Shown here: piece after piece, positions 43,303-52,429 of the stretch
Layout of the letters: each line of letters opens with the position of its first letter
Numbering within the stretch: position 1 is the stretch's first letter
NCBI RefSeq assembly: GCF_016463975.1
Contig: NZ_JAEMNX010000003.1
Location: forward strand, 186,001 to 250,000
Reading direction: 5' to 3'
DNA from: Marinomonas transparens
Lineage (GTDB): Bacteria; Pseudomonadota; Gammaproteobacteria; Pseudomonadales; Marinomonadaceae
Length of the DNA stretch: 64,000 nucleotides
The notes under the pieces: model-generated
The model's input: the letters and a program-made list of their open reading frames with translations, nothing else
Told to the model about the DNA's origin: nothing
Databases searched by the model: none
Made by a program: the position numbers and the translations under genes

Positions 43303-45481
43303 GCTCTAAAATATACGATAACTCAGGGAATGCCAACTTAAAATTAGGCATGAAGTAATTATAATCTAGCTTCTCAATTTCTAAAATTGAAAAATCTAAG
43401 AATTCAGTCACCCAACCACTGGTTTTCTTCATGTAAGGAGATAGTACCCTAAGATCATTTTCTTTAAGTTGTTTTACAAGATTAAGAATTTTTTCGTCCA
43501 GTCTATCGGATGAATTATTTTTAATACTAATCAAGCTATCTGTCTTTCCCTCAAAAATAAGTCTATACAATACAACTTCATTTTCTTTATTTAGAATAGA
43601 TCTGATTTTATTTTTTACTTCACGAAGATACTTTTTTTTCACATCATCTAAAAATAATTTATCATTACCACTACATATAAACCCACGATCCTGAGAAGTA
43701 AATAGCTTATTAAATGATTCTATATAATTAGCACTTTTGGATTTCAGTTTTATAATATCATCTCTAGGTTTTTTTGATGCTTGATAACATTTTTCAAATA
43801 CTAAACTAACAATCCATCTTTCAAAAATCCATTTTGACTCATTACAAATCAACAAACCTTCAATTGTGTCATTTAAAAAATTATAACCTCTTTTATTTGC
43901 GATAAAATTCAACTTACTAGTTACAAGTCTATTATTAAAACCCAAATACGAAGTACCTAAAGAATCTAAAGAAAATATTTTTTTATCCAAAGTAAATATG
44001 TAATTAAAATGATAAAGAACTACATCTTTAAAATTTGAATAAAGCGAAAATTTTTCTTTATTAAAGGCACCTTTAAGATTGAAATTGTCATCAGTATATT
44101 TAAATTTCCCAGTATTGTAATCAAACTGAACTATTTTATCTAAATCATACAAAACCATATATGGAATAGATGCATTACTATAACTTGGCGCTATATACTT
44201 AAGTGTGACATTATTTGCACCATAAACATCAATTCTATTTAGAACTGGAAATTTCCTTGAAAGGTTAAAATTACCAAAGAGTTCAATTTCAGTTTGCCCT
44301 TCAACAAACAAAATAAAATCACTAAAAAATAGCCTCGCTTCATTATCACCAAAAGAGTTAATAAACCTAGCATCAGAATATGTTGAATTAAGCACATTTA
44401 TTCTTGTAGGTTTCTTACCTTTTTTTGTAAAATGGTAAACCCTTTGGTTAATTTTAAAAAGCTTTATACATTGTTTTAAAATATTAGGGGAGTGTGTGGA
44501 TAGAATTACTTTGGGATATGGCGTCTTATACTTCCCTACCTCAACATCATCTTTTGTTTTTTTAAATGACATATATACATCGTAAACTCTATTTATTAAC
44601 TGCTCATTTAATCGTGGGTGAAGACCAACTTCAGGCTCATCAACAAATATAAACGGAGAAATATATTCTCGTCTTGTTAGACTTATTAATAGTGTTATCA
44701 TTATTTCAATAAATTTATGTGAATTCGTTCCATCAGATTGAGTTTTTATATCTTCTCCAAAATGAACAAAATCATGTCCTTTTAATGCTATTTTTATATA
44801 ACTAAGAACCTTATCTCTATAACTGTAGCCTTTTGTATCAATTAATTTTTCAACAGATTGAACATATTTTTTATAATCACCGCTACCATTAGCAATTTTA
44901 TCGTCTAAGAAATCCATCAAATCATTGTTAGACAAGCCTTTAAGATTGAATGTATTCAATCTGCATACAATATCCCAAACCTTATTCCAATCATATAAAT
45001 CTATATGCCTAGAATCGATGTCAAAAAAAGGAAATAAATTATAAACACCTTCTCTTTTTTTTGAGTCTTTATCAGACCAAACGATTGTTCCATCTTTAAA
45101 AACTTTAAGAGTTAGACTAAACAAAATAGGTTTATTTTCTGAAAACTCAAACAAACTAGCTATATCTGTAATACTATTTTAAAAAAAAACATTATAGATA
45201 TGTTTAAGATAGGCACTTTTTGTGTTTGACCTAACAATCGATTTAATTCTGGTAAGATCATATGTTAATGTAATAGAGCCAAAAGAATCATATTTTGAAT
45301 TCAGCTCAGGAGAAATGACCTTTTCACCGTTAAGACTATTATAAAAAAACCTCAACAATTTCAATAAATTAGATTTCCCTACATTATTCTTACCTATAAT
45401 ACAGTTAAAATCATTAATATCGTCCATTAAAAAATCATCAAATGACAATAGATTTTTGACCTTTATAGACTTTATAGTCAT
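43262..45481 (-). pseudogene. OLD-like ATPase/TOPRIM gene interrupted by an in-frame stop
   Basis: Two consecutive frames are in the same phase and separated by TAA (45179-45181) at ...NVFF*NSITD. The first (100 codons, start 45481 behind GGAAGTG) has the ABC-type Walker A GKNNVGKSN; the second has PFIFVDEPEVGLHP (signature/Walker B), VILSTHSPNIL and a TOPRIM part with LFVEGQTEIELF and YDLDK. Together about 739 residues, OLD-family-like, as in retrons with OLD effectors. The stop lies after a T9 run, but one-base slips do not restore the frame, so a substitution or readthrough is more likely. It might be a true pseudogene, an error, or two proteins (restart at TTG 45154 or later). Confidence 0.7.
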
Positions 45482-45530
45482 ATCACTTCCATTTAGCTAA
45501 TATTTTAGAAAGTACAAAAAAACATGTTAA

Positions 45531-48041
45531 TCACAATTCTATATAATTATCGATTGCGATTTTTTCGATAGATAATCTAGATATCTTTTCCTTAGACATC
45601 ATACTAACAAGCATTTCTTCTCTCTTACCAGCTATGTTTGAGTCAGGAAAGAGTTCTTCTATTTCATAGCGATTATAGAAAATATGAGACTCGTCTTTAT
45701 GACGACTTGCAGCAACATAGATGTTTGCTCGATTCATTTCCTTGGTGAAATAGACAAAAGTGTTACCATCAATAGTCGTCCCCTGAGAGCTGTACACCGT
45801 CAGTGCATATGAATGACAAAGATGAGTCCCTTTGTCATCTGCATATTCTGAGGATAAAAAGCTCACTTTACGACCATCATCCGCTCTTATTGAAAACTCT
45901 ACATCTGCGCTTTCAACAATTCGAATAGACTCTATAGTTCCTAACGTACCATTAGATACACCAAGCTTTCTATAATCATTACGACAAAATTTAATTCGGT
46001 CGCCCTTAGAAAATTCCGTTTTAAACGACTTATCAGCGACACTACACGAAAGCGGAATATTTTCTTGCCCTACGCGCCCCTCTAATATGTGAATATCCCT
46101 AATTGCTTTGCTAATTTCCTGTACATCACTCCACCGCTGCGCAATGACAAGCGAGGCTTTTTCAGGATTAGCGTTTTGATACTTATGCCAGCCATCCACT
46201 AACGCTTTTTTAGTATTTTCTGCATTCTCATGAAAATGAAGACACCCTTTCTCATCAAGCGTTTTAAGAGCCTGTTCTGCTTTTCCGTCCCTTAGATCTG
46301 CCACCACCCCACGAGCCCATGCTGTTCGCTGCCTACGTATATTTTCAATACGCTGTGTACCAATTACTTCAGGATTTGATAGATAGCGCAGTGCTCCCCC
46401 TCGATTAATTGCATCAAGTTGTTTGTCTTCACCAGTAAGTATCAATTTACACTGGGCCTGATGAGCACAATGCGTGAGTTTTTGTAGATCAGTACTAGGT
46501 AATTGACCAGCTTCATCAACAACTAAAACTCCCGTAGATGATAAAGGGTTAATGCCATTCGTGATTTTATTAATCAATGAGGCAACTGTTACTGATTGAA
46601 TACCTGTCTCTTCTTGAAGGTTATCCGCCGCCTTTTTTGCAATACTGGCACCTAAAACTTTGTAACCCTTCTCATTATAGGCATGTCTTGCTGCTAACAT
46701 TAAGGTCGTTTTCCCTGCACCAGCCGAGCCTTGCACAATGGAAATATCAGGCCCGTTTAGAGCATTGTATATTGCTTCTATTTGCTCATCGTCAAAAGGA
46801 AAACCGAGCTCCGACTCAGCCTTTTTCAACGCTCTTTGAATTTCAGGCTCAGTTAGGCTTTTAGTGAAACGACTCGATAAATCACGAGCGGTTTGTATCA
46901 TCATGCGTTCACAATTTAAAACCGATTGAGTAGTGTATTGTGGTTCAAACGGATTTTCTGCACTTAACTCTACAACCTCTTGATCTCTGATCAACCGCTT
47001 AACGTTTTGCTCACACTCAGCAGCGTTAATTCCGCGCTGAACGGATTGAATAGCTGTCTGATAAAATAGGTCTTGAGGCTTAAAAGTCGCTTTCTTGTCA
47101 GTAATTGAATACAGAATTTGATCGTCTTCTGGCAATTCAGCATCGCAAAGAATTTCAGTCTGTATAGAATGTAGAGTCTCAGTATGAAAGCCCATACCAT
47201 CCATTTCACTTTGCCAACTTTTTAACAATGCTTGATGATCAACTAACCCCTTATCTTTTCGGGTATCCAGTTTTATTAAATCTCCCACTTTGCTAGCACT
47301 ACTATCGACTCCCTGTTTTTTTAGCTCCTCACGAATAGATTTTGATCTTTTTGAAAAATGCTCACATAGCTTTTTATCAACACCAGACACATGAAAGGAG
47401 TCTTCATCTCGTTCAACCTGAAAACCTAGCTGTTTCATCTGTGCTGCTAATTCAGCTCGATATAACGCTCCAGCCGCTTTTTGCCATTGATAAATTTTTC
47501 GGGACTCAACACTACCCCAACTATCATCTGCTCGTGGCGCTACATTACAAATTACAGCATGTGTATGTAATTGAGGGTCTTGCTCCCGCGATGTACAGTG
47601 GCTAAAAGTTGCAGCCACTAACCCAGTCGTGCGCTCTAAAGTCTCTCCAGCCTTTCCTCGCCTCGTAAAAGCAGCATAACGCTCTAATGCATCGATTCCT
47701 CTTTTAGCTGCTTGAGATTGAGCTGTTTGAATCTTTGAGCGCAAATTATCATCAGCTCTAGCCCATATCAGGGAAACAGACTTGGGAGCACTGAATGTAC
47801 AATCCCAACCTAAGCGTCTTTTTTCTGAATAAGCATTTTGAACAAGAGAAGCGCCCGAAGGCGCCCCCCCGTTTATAAGTGCTTCAATATCAGCTTTTTC
47901 AACTGTATTCCCATACAACCCTAGAGATCTAGTACCTAGTCCATACCACTCTCCAGGTGGTTCGCCAGCCCCAAGGTAATAATCCTCAGCGGCTAAATTT
48001 GTATAATATGAAACAGTTCGAACAGGTGATATTGTTAACAT
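45531..48041 (-). CDS. MOBF (TrwC/TraI-like) conjugative relaxase-helicase
   Basis: An 836-residue relaxase. The N-terminus (MLTISPVRTVSYYTNLAAEDYY) carries candidate catalytic tyrosines at 12-13 and 21-22. The metal-binding histidines are His148, His159 and His161 (DPQLHTHAVICN). The C-terminal half is a RecD-like helicase with Walker A GSAGAGKTT near residue 445, DEAGQL, and a YALTVYSSQG motif late. It nicks oriT and unwinds the strand. It overlaps the coupling-protein stop by 1 nt. It is shorter than R388 TrwC (966 residues) but has both domains. Confidence 0.92.
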   Translation of the reverse strand: MLTISPVRTVSYYTNLAAEDYYLGAGEPPGEWYGLGTRSLGLYGNTVEKADIEALINGGAPSGASLVQNAYSEKRRLGWDCTFSAPKSVSLIWARADDNLRSKIQTAQSQAAKRGIDALERYAAFTRRGKAGETLERTTGLVAATFSHCTSREQDPQLHTHAVICNVAPRADDSWGSVESRKIYQWQKAAGALYRAELAAQMKQLGFQVERDEDSFHVSGVDKKLCEHFSKRSKSIREELKKQGVDSSASKVGDLIKLDTRKDKGLVDHQALLKSWQSEMDGMGFHTETLHSIQTEILCDAELPEDDQILYSITDKKATFKPQDLFYQTAIQSVQRGINAAECEQNVKRLIRDQEVVELSAENPFEPQYTTQSVLNCERMMIQTARDLSSRFTKSLTEPEIQRALKKAESELGFPFDDEQIEAIYNALNGPDISIVQGSAGAGKTTLMLAARHAYNEKGYKVLGASIAKKAADNLQEETGIQSVTVASLINKITNGINPLSSTGVLVVDEAGQLPSTDLQKLTHCAHQAQCKLILTGEDKQLDAINRGGALRYLSNPEVIGTQRIENIRRQRTAWARGVVADLRDGKAEQALKTLDEKGCLHFHENAENTKKALVDGWHKYQNANPEKASLVIAQRWSDVQEISKAIRDIHILEGRVGQENIPLSCSVADKSFKTEFSKGDRIKFCRNDYRKLGVSNGTLGTIESIRIVESADVEFSIRADDGRKVSFLSSEYADDKGTHLCHSYALTVYSSQGTTIDGNTFVYFTKEMNRANIYVAASRHKDESHIFYNRYEIEELFPDSNIAGKREEMLVSMMSKEKISRLSIEKIAIDNYIEL

Positions 48042-49768
48042 TAGGAACGCCCCCCAAATAATCGATTATTTGAGCTAACTGTTTTGGGCTTAGGGCTAGA
48101 CGTAACCCAATCTGCAAGCACCTGCTCTTTCGCTACTTTTTTTCTTTTAAAATAAGGCCAAGTAAGTCGAAATACATACTCCCAACTAGGTACCAACAAA
48201 AAACCTGTGACGCCTTTTTTATTTGGTAGCTCAAGTTGGGTTAGATCACGCTCCTCAACTACTAGCTCTTCACACCGAGACCATGTTCTATCTCCAACGT
48301 GCGTTGAAGGACGATCTATGATTTTTGTACCAAAAATATTCGAAATATATTCAGATTCTTTCCCTGCACTTCCCACTCGTAGGGAAACTATAGTGGATAA
48401 TAAATTGAGAATCGTATCAGCATCATGGTCAGTATAGTTTGAACGAATTTGCGAAATTGATTGAGTTCCTAACAAGGCTCGCCCTCCTCGTGATCGAGCC
48501 AGCTCAAGCCAACGTATTAAATCTGGATTGGCAGGTAAATTAGCCATTTCATCAATAAACAGCCACGTAGGTCGCGAATCTTTCTGAGGCTGAGAAAGAA
48601 AATAGGTGGTCATAAGAGAAAGTAGAGCATTGCAAATTGGTGCTCCCATTGCCTCATAGCGCTCATCAGCCTGAATAATAATGGTTTGAGGCTCCTTCTT
48701 TCCTTTTGCTGCAACCCAATCTCGTATCGAAAACTCTGGCAGTTCATTCTTATTCCATGCCATTGCGAGGGTCTCAATCCACGACAGTTCAGAAATTAGG
48801 TTTACATAAAACCCCTGCGTGGTTTTTGAGTTCTCGATAATGAAAGAGCTAGCGATTGGGTAATGCAGCTCAAGTAGCGAAAGCATTTTATTTTGAGGCG
48901 TTTTAAGTCGCTGCGCTACTTCATTCCACCCCCAGTCACCGCCTTCATTGCGAAGAGATACCAACATACCCGCGAAAATCAACCTAGCCCCGTAAATCCA
49001 CATTTGATCATGTGAGTTCGACATCGGAATTAAATTATCAGCGACTGTTTTTGCGTCTTCATTATTCCGTACGTCTTTCCCAATGCCCCAAGGTCTAGAT
49101 CGTTTATCCCACGGAGCAATTAATATTGCTCTTTTGTCTAAAAAGTATGGTGTAAACTCACGCTTTTTATCGAAGATAAAAGCTCTTTCTCCAGACTGAA
49201 TGGCTTGATAAATAATAGGTAAAATCACAGTCGTTTTGCCAACTCCCGTAGTTCCAAAAATACCTATATTTGATTGTTCAATTTTTTTGGTTATGCAAAT
49301 CTCTGGGTGAATTTTAACCCCTCTACTTTTTCGCCCTTCGCTTTTTACCGTCTTTTTAGCGCACTTCTTTGCAGACTTAATTGCCTTATGAGCAGTATAA
49401 AGTTTATTCCCCTCAATATGATGGCTAAGATCCTTCCCACCATAATTCCAACAAGCTTTTTTTGTCAGTTTATATGACAAGAATAGCGAGATTAAAAATG
49501 GCACTAGGAGATGTAAATAGAAGTGAAAATATAGATTATTCTTTTCAAGCCAACCCCAGTAGTAATTCCAATCAGAACCACTACCTATTTTTAATAAGTG
49601 CTTTATTAAACTAATAAAGAACTTTGAGTGATCCAAAAAATCTCCCCATCCAGAAATCCAGTTCCATGTAAACAAGATCTGTAAGCAGTATGAGAAAAAG
49701 AAAGTTATCCCAAACAAAATTAAGATCCCTTCCCAATCCTGAGTTTTTTGATTTGGTGTCAATCTCAT
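48041..49768 (-). CDS. VirD4/TraD-type coupling protein
   Basis: A 575-residue coupling protein: two N-terminal transmembrane helices (ILILFGITFFFSYCLQILF and FYLHLLVPFLISLFL), then a RecA-like ATPase with Walker A FGTTGVGKTT (172-180) and Walker B PTWLFIDEMANLP, with RGGRALLGTQSISQIR after it. It brings the relaxosome to a type IV secretion channel. No channel genes are present in the element. It is closest in style to TrwB. Confidence 0.9.
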   Translation of the reverse strand: MRLTPNQKTQDWEGILILFGITFFFSYCLQILFTWNWISGWGDFLDHSKFFISLIKHLLKIGSGSDWNYYWGWLEKNNLYFHFYLHLLVPFLISLFLSYKLTKKACWNYGGKDLSHHIEGNKLYTAHKAIKSAKKCAKKTVKSEGRKSRGVKIHPEICITKKIEQSNIGIFGTTGVGKTTVILPIIYQAIQSGERAFIFDKKREFTPYFLDKRAILIAPWDKRSRPWGIGKDVRNNEDAKTVADNLIPMSNSHDQMWIYGARLIFAGMLVSLRNEGGDWGWNEVAQRLKTPQNKMLSLLELHYPIASSFIIENSKTTQGFYVNLISELSWIETLAMAWNKNELPEFSIRDWVAAKGKKEPQTIIIQADERYEAMGAPICNALLSLMTTYFLSQPQKDSRPTWLFIDEMANLPANPDLIRWLELARSRGGRALLGTQSISQIRSNYTDHDADTILNLLSTIVSLRVGSAGKESEYISNIFGTKIIDRPSTHVGDRTWSRCEELVVEERDLTQLELPNKKGVTGFLLVPSWEYVFRLTWPYFKRKKVAKEQVLADWVTSSPKPKTVSSNNRLFGGRS

Positions 49769-49770
49769 TA

Positions 49771-50046
49771 TTACTTACCTCCGTTCAAGCGCATTTTGAC
49801 CATCTCGCGTTCATGCTCAGATAAATTCGCAACTGCGCACACAATAGAAAATGTCTTGTTAGTAATGCGACGCTCTAGATCTACTAATCGTTGGTCTAGA
49901 GACAACTGCTCATCATTTGCTGAAATTATGGCCCGAATATGCTCCGCAACAGATCCATTTTTTTGTTCAGCATCGTGTACGATGCGGTTATAATCTGAAG
50001 CTGAAAAACGTACAGTGATTGCTCGGTTTACATTTTTTTTAGACAT
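49771..50046 (-). CDS. Relaxosome accessory protein (TrwA-like, ribbon-helix-helix)
   Basis: A 91-residue protein with an N-terminal ribbon-helix-helix (RAITVRFSASDYNRIVHDAE) and a C-terminal helical tetramerisation part. Its place right after the oriT-like region and 2 bp before the coupling gene matches trwA-trwB-trwC. It probably binds oriT and stimulates relaxase and coupling protein. Confidence 0.78.
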   Translation of the reverse strand: MSKKNVNRAITVRFSASDYNRIVHDAEQKNGSVAEHIRAIISANDEQLSLDQRLVDLERRITNKTFSIVCAVANLSEHEREMVKMRLNGGK

Positions 50047-50059
50047 AGGAATTCCTTGA

Positions 50060-50235
50060 GCGTGATTTCAATGAAATCCGCTTTAAATAATTGAATTTGT
50101 TAAATTTTTAATAATGGAATTGAGAAATCAATTCGCTAACTGAAATCCGCTACTCTGTAAGTGACTCAAGCGATTTCTCAGATTTCCACAAGACACTGAA
50201 TGCACCACTGGTGCGTTGGGGTCTGATAGAAAACC
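50060..50235 (-). other. Candidate oriT (R388-like)
   Basis: Contains GCACC-ACT-GGTGC (50202-50214) followed by GTTGGGGTCT|GATAG, which resembles the R388/pKM101 arrangement of a GGTGC repeat arm before GTATTGTCT|ATAG. Nicking would be expected after GTCT (about 50224). GAAATCCGCT repeats directly at 50073 and 50142, and GAGAAATC/GATTTCTC is an inverted repeat (50122-50129/50172-50179), likely sites for accessory proteins. Confidence 0.6.
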
Positions 50236-50242
50236 AGTAAAT

Positions 50243-50482
50243 TTAGTCATTAACCAACTCTCCTGTGTTAGACACTGTACGACGTTCTACGAACTCTTCA
50301 AGATCGATAATGCGATACATCACCCTACGTCCGACTTTGGCGTATCTCAGGCCATAGCGCCCGTGACATGCCCAAACAGAAAGCGTTTGAGGACGTATAC
50401 CTAGGTACTGTGCAGCCTCACTCCTACTCAAAAGCGGTTTTCCCGTAGATATTCCTATTGAAGATTGTTCTTGTTCAATCAT
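50243..50482 (-). CDS. AlpA-like / excisionase-type HTH protein
   Basis: A 79-residue MerR-type winged HTH of the AlpA/excisionase class: LLSRSEAAQYLGIRPQTLSVW, a wing KVGRRVMYRI and a DLEEFVERR end. The start at ATG 50482 has GAGAGG 5 nt upstream; a start at 50512 has none. Such proteins control integrase expression or excision in P4-like islands. Confidence 0.8.
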   Translation of the reverse strand: MIEQEQSSIGISTGKPLLSRSEAAQYLGIRPQTLSVWACHGRYGLRYAKVGRRVMYRIIDLEEFVERRTVSNTGELVND

Positions 50483-50527
50483 GATAACCTCTCTAGTTTG
50501 TTGACTGGACATGACTAAGAGTCACAA

Positions 50528-50560
50528 TCAAAGGTTATCTTTGACATTAAATAAAAGCTC
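50528..50560. promoter_or_regulatory. Divergent promoter/operator at the island's right arm
   Basis: The inverted repeat TCAAAG-N5-CTTTGA (50528-50544) overlaps a TTTGAC -35-like element, and TAATTC lies 16 bp further on, driving the 358-residue gene. The AlpA-like gene is divergent. Confidence 0.4.
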
Positions 50561-50600
50561 ATAATTCATATTGACAAGTTTCTAGAAAGTGAGGTTTCTA

Positions 50601-51677
50601 TTGTCTAAGCAAAGAAGGCCTAAGCCTTTAAGAGAAAGACTTTTAGCATTGCTAGAATCAAAAATAAGAGAAGCTGAATCTACAAGTAGTCAGAGTTTAA
50701 AAAAATCATTACGAACACTATTTGAATACTGCACACCAAAAGAAGAAGGAAGCACTAAACCATTTACGTTATTTAACGACCTGAGATATAGCAATCAATC
50801 TTTTATCAGCTTATTAAGGCATGAATTAATAACGGTTCTAACAGAGTCACTTCAAGATACCCAAGAAATTGAAGAATCTGCAGCCATACATATTTCAGTT
50901 GTTCTTTTTGGCATCGAGGAAGGACCCTATTGGAGCGAATCTAAATTCAGGAAGACTGATAAACATTATGTTTTATTTATTAACGGTGTAAGAGACTCAT
51001 ACAGCTGGATTACATCATACAACTCTTGTTCGGCAGGAAGCAGGTTGAGCCAGATAAGTGATGATATTTATATAATTTCAGAACTTCTAGGTGGAGTTAA
51101 AGCCATTATAGAAACCTCAGAAATGAATGGGGTTAAAATCTGTAAATATTGTTATCGTATAACATACAAGAGTAAATTAAACGACTGTTGTAAAAACCAT
51201 AAAACGATAGAACGCCCAAATAAGCCTCAATACACTACCAACTATATCAGGGGGAAAAGAGCGTATAATCGAATTAAGGAACACCATAAAAAACTAACAC
51301 GTTACCAAATTCTTCGAGAATATTATGGGGATAACATTCAGCTTCAGTCTTCATTTCACCCAGTTAACGACCTAAAAGAAGGTTGTATTATTACTAATGC
51401 GGAGCTGCATGAGTTAGTTGATGAGATACAAAGGTGCGATTGGTCTCCATCAATTAAAAAAAATCTTAGAAAGTACTTAGTCAAGTTTACTAATATATTT
51501 CCTCAGCTAGAGCCTCACATAATAGGCTCTGATAGCTACGAAGAGTTCAGAAAAGCCTGTCTTAGTCCATCTATTTTAGATCATGAAGAAGACCCTTCAA
51601 ATCATCCATTTTGGCTCTTGGAATCAATACAACTTGCAGACGTTCTAATGAAGCCTAAAAAGAAAAATAAAAAATGA
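50601..51677 (+). CDS. Unknown island protein with a cysteine/histidine cluster
   Basis: A 358-residue protein that I do not recognise. The TTG at 50601 has GTGAGG 7 nt upstream; GTG 50589 is the alternative. It is basic and helical. A zinc-ribbon-like CKYCYRITYKSKLNDCCKNH lies near residue 200-220, followed by basic RGKRAYNRIKEHHKKLTRYQ. The order (first part alpha/beta, central Cys cluster, basic helix) resembles DNA- or RNA-binding proteins, but no family is claimed. It ends 34 bp before the right att repeat. As a unit at the edge of the island it may be cargo (for example defence) or a regulator. Confidence 0.6.
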   Translation: MSKQRRPKPLRERLLALLESKIREAESTSSQSLKKSLRTLFEYCTPKEEGSTKPFTLFNDLRYSNQSFISLLRHELITVLTESLQDTQEIEESAAIHISVVLFGIEEGPYWSESKFRKTDKHYVLFINGVRDSYSWITSYNSCSAGSRLSQISDDIYIISELLGGVKAIIETSEMNGVKICKYCYRITYKSKLNDCCKNHKTIERPNKPQYTTNYIRGKRAYNRIKEHHKKLTRYQILREYYGDNIQLQSSFHPVNDLKEGCIITNAELHELVDEIQRCDWSPSIKKNLRKYLVKFTNIFPQLEPHIIGSDSYEEFRKACLSPSILDHEEDPSNHPFWLLESIQLADVLMKPKKKNKK

Positions 51678-51710
51678 TGGTTGAGGCTGTAGCACCCATG
51701 TAGCACGGGC

Positions 51711-51758
51711 AATAAAAAAGCCCCTAGAAGTTAGCGTTAACTAACTATCTAGAGGCTT
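51711..51758 (-). terminator. Intrinsic terminator of the tRNA gene
   Basis: On the - strand, AGCCTCTAGA/TCTAGGGGCT with the inner AGTTAG/CTAACT pair is followed by T6. It is duplicated at the other end of the island. Confidence 0.75.
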
Positions 51759-51811
51759 CGATATATGGTGGGCCTGCCCCGACTTGAACGGGGGACCTGC
51801 CGATTATGAGT
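51711..51811 (-). repeat. Right direct repeat (att) of the island
   Basis: This is the counterpart of 40553-40654. It contains the 46 bp of the tRNA 3' half (51766-51811), which is joined here to an intact 5' half. Confidence 0.88.
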
Positions 51812-51842
51812 CGGATGCTCTAACCAACTGAGCTACAGGCCC
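51766..51842 (-). tRNA. tRNA with CAT anticodon (Met or Ile2)
   Basis: 77 nt including the encoded CCA. The acceptor GGGCCTG pairs with CAGGCCC, the D arm is GCTCAG...GAGC, the anticodon arm is CCGA-CTCATAA-TCGG, and the T arm is CCCCG-TTCAAGT-CGGGG. The anticodon CAT could be elongator Met or lysidine-modified Ile2; the arms do not settle it by eye. The gene was kept intact by the island. Confidence 0.92.
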
Positions 51843-51955
51843 TAAAAGCGAAACGAATTATATATGCATGACTTGTGATTGCCAAGAAGTGGATACCTTT
51901 TTTCTTATCTAATTCATTTCCCTGTACTTTTCAGCGCCATATGAAAGGCTAACCC

Positions 51956-52369
51956 TTATTTTAAAGCGTCAATATCGGTCAGCACCCACGCACTACCATG
52001 TTGGGTAAAGCCAATTTTGGGGTAATAGTCTACCGCTTGTGGCGCAGACAAGAGAATCAAAGTACATTGAGGCTGCAAGGCTTCCTTGGTTAAACGAATC
52101 AACTGCTTGCCAATACCAGACGATTGTATAGCTTCATCCACCGCGATATCAGACAAGTAACAGCAAAAGGCAAAGTCCGTCACCGAGCGAGCCACGCCAA
52201 CTAGCTTGTCTCCCTGCCACGCGGTTACCAGAAGGTTTCCGTGCTCTAACATGGCGTTGATCGTCTCGATGTTATCAAGCGGACGACGTGCCCCTAGCGT
52301 GGTGCCAGACAACAAATTAATAAACTGATCTGCACTAATCGCTTGGTTTATTTTGTACGCCACACTCAT
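51956..52369 (-). CDS. GNAT-family N-acetyltransferase
   Basis: A 137-residue GNAT acetyltransferase: WQGDKLVGVARSVTD, SDIAVDEAIQSSGIGKQLI (acetyl-CoA-binding loop Q/S-x-x-G-x-G/K) and a VDYYPKIGF end. It acetylates a small amine or protein; the substrate is unknown. It lies 61 bp after the response regulator gene and may be cotranscribed. Confidence 0.85.
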   Translation of the reverse strand: MSVAYKINQAISADQFINLLSGTTLGARRPLDNIETINAMLEHGNLLVTAWQGDKLVGVARSVTDFAFCCYLSDIAVDEAIQSSGIGKQLIRLTKEALQPQCTLILLSAPQAVDYYPKIGFTQHGSAWVLTDIDALK

Positions 52370-52429
52370 AGCAATACCCTGTGAAAAATAAAAGGCAGCA
52401 ACCTATAAAAAAGGAAGCCAGAATAAGCG

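Larger units (their letters stand above)
40609..51811 (+). mobile_element. Integrative mobilizable element with MOBF relaxase and retron cargo
   Basis: An 11.2-kb element inserted in the 3' half of a CAT-anticodon tRNA gene. It has a tyrosine integrase next to one att repeat, an AlpA-like protein, oriT-like site, ribbon-helix-helix protein, coupling protein and MOBF relaxase, but no type IV secretion genes, so it would need a helper. Cargo is a retron-like RT plus OLD-like ATPase and a 358-residue unknown. The cargo is markedly AT-rich compared with the chromosome. Confidence 0.88.
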
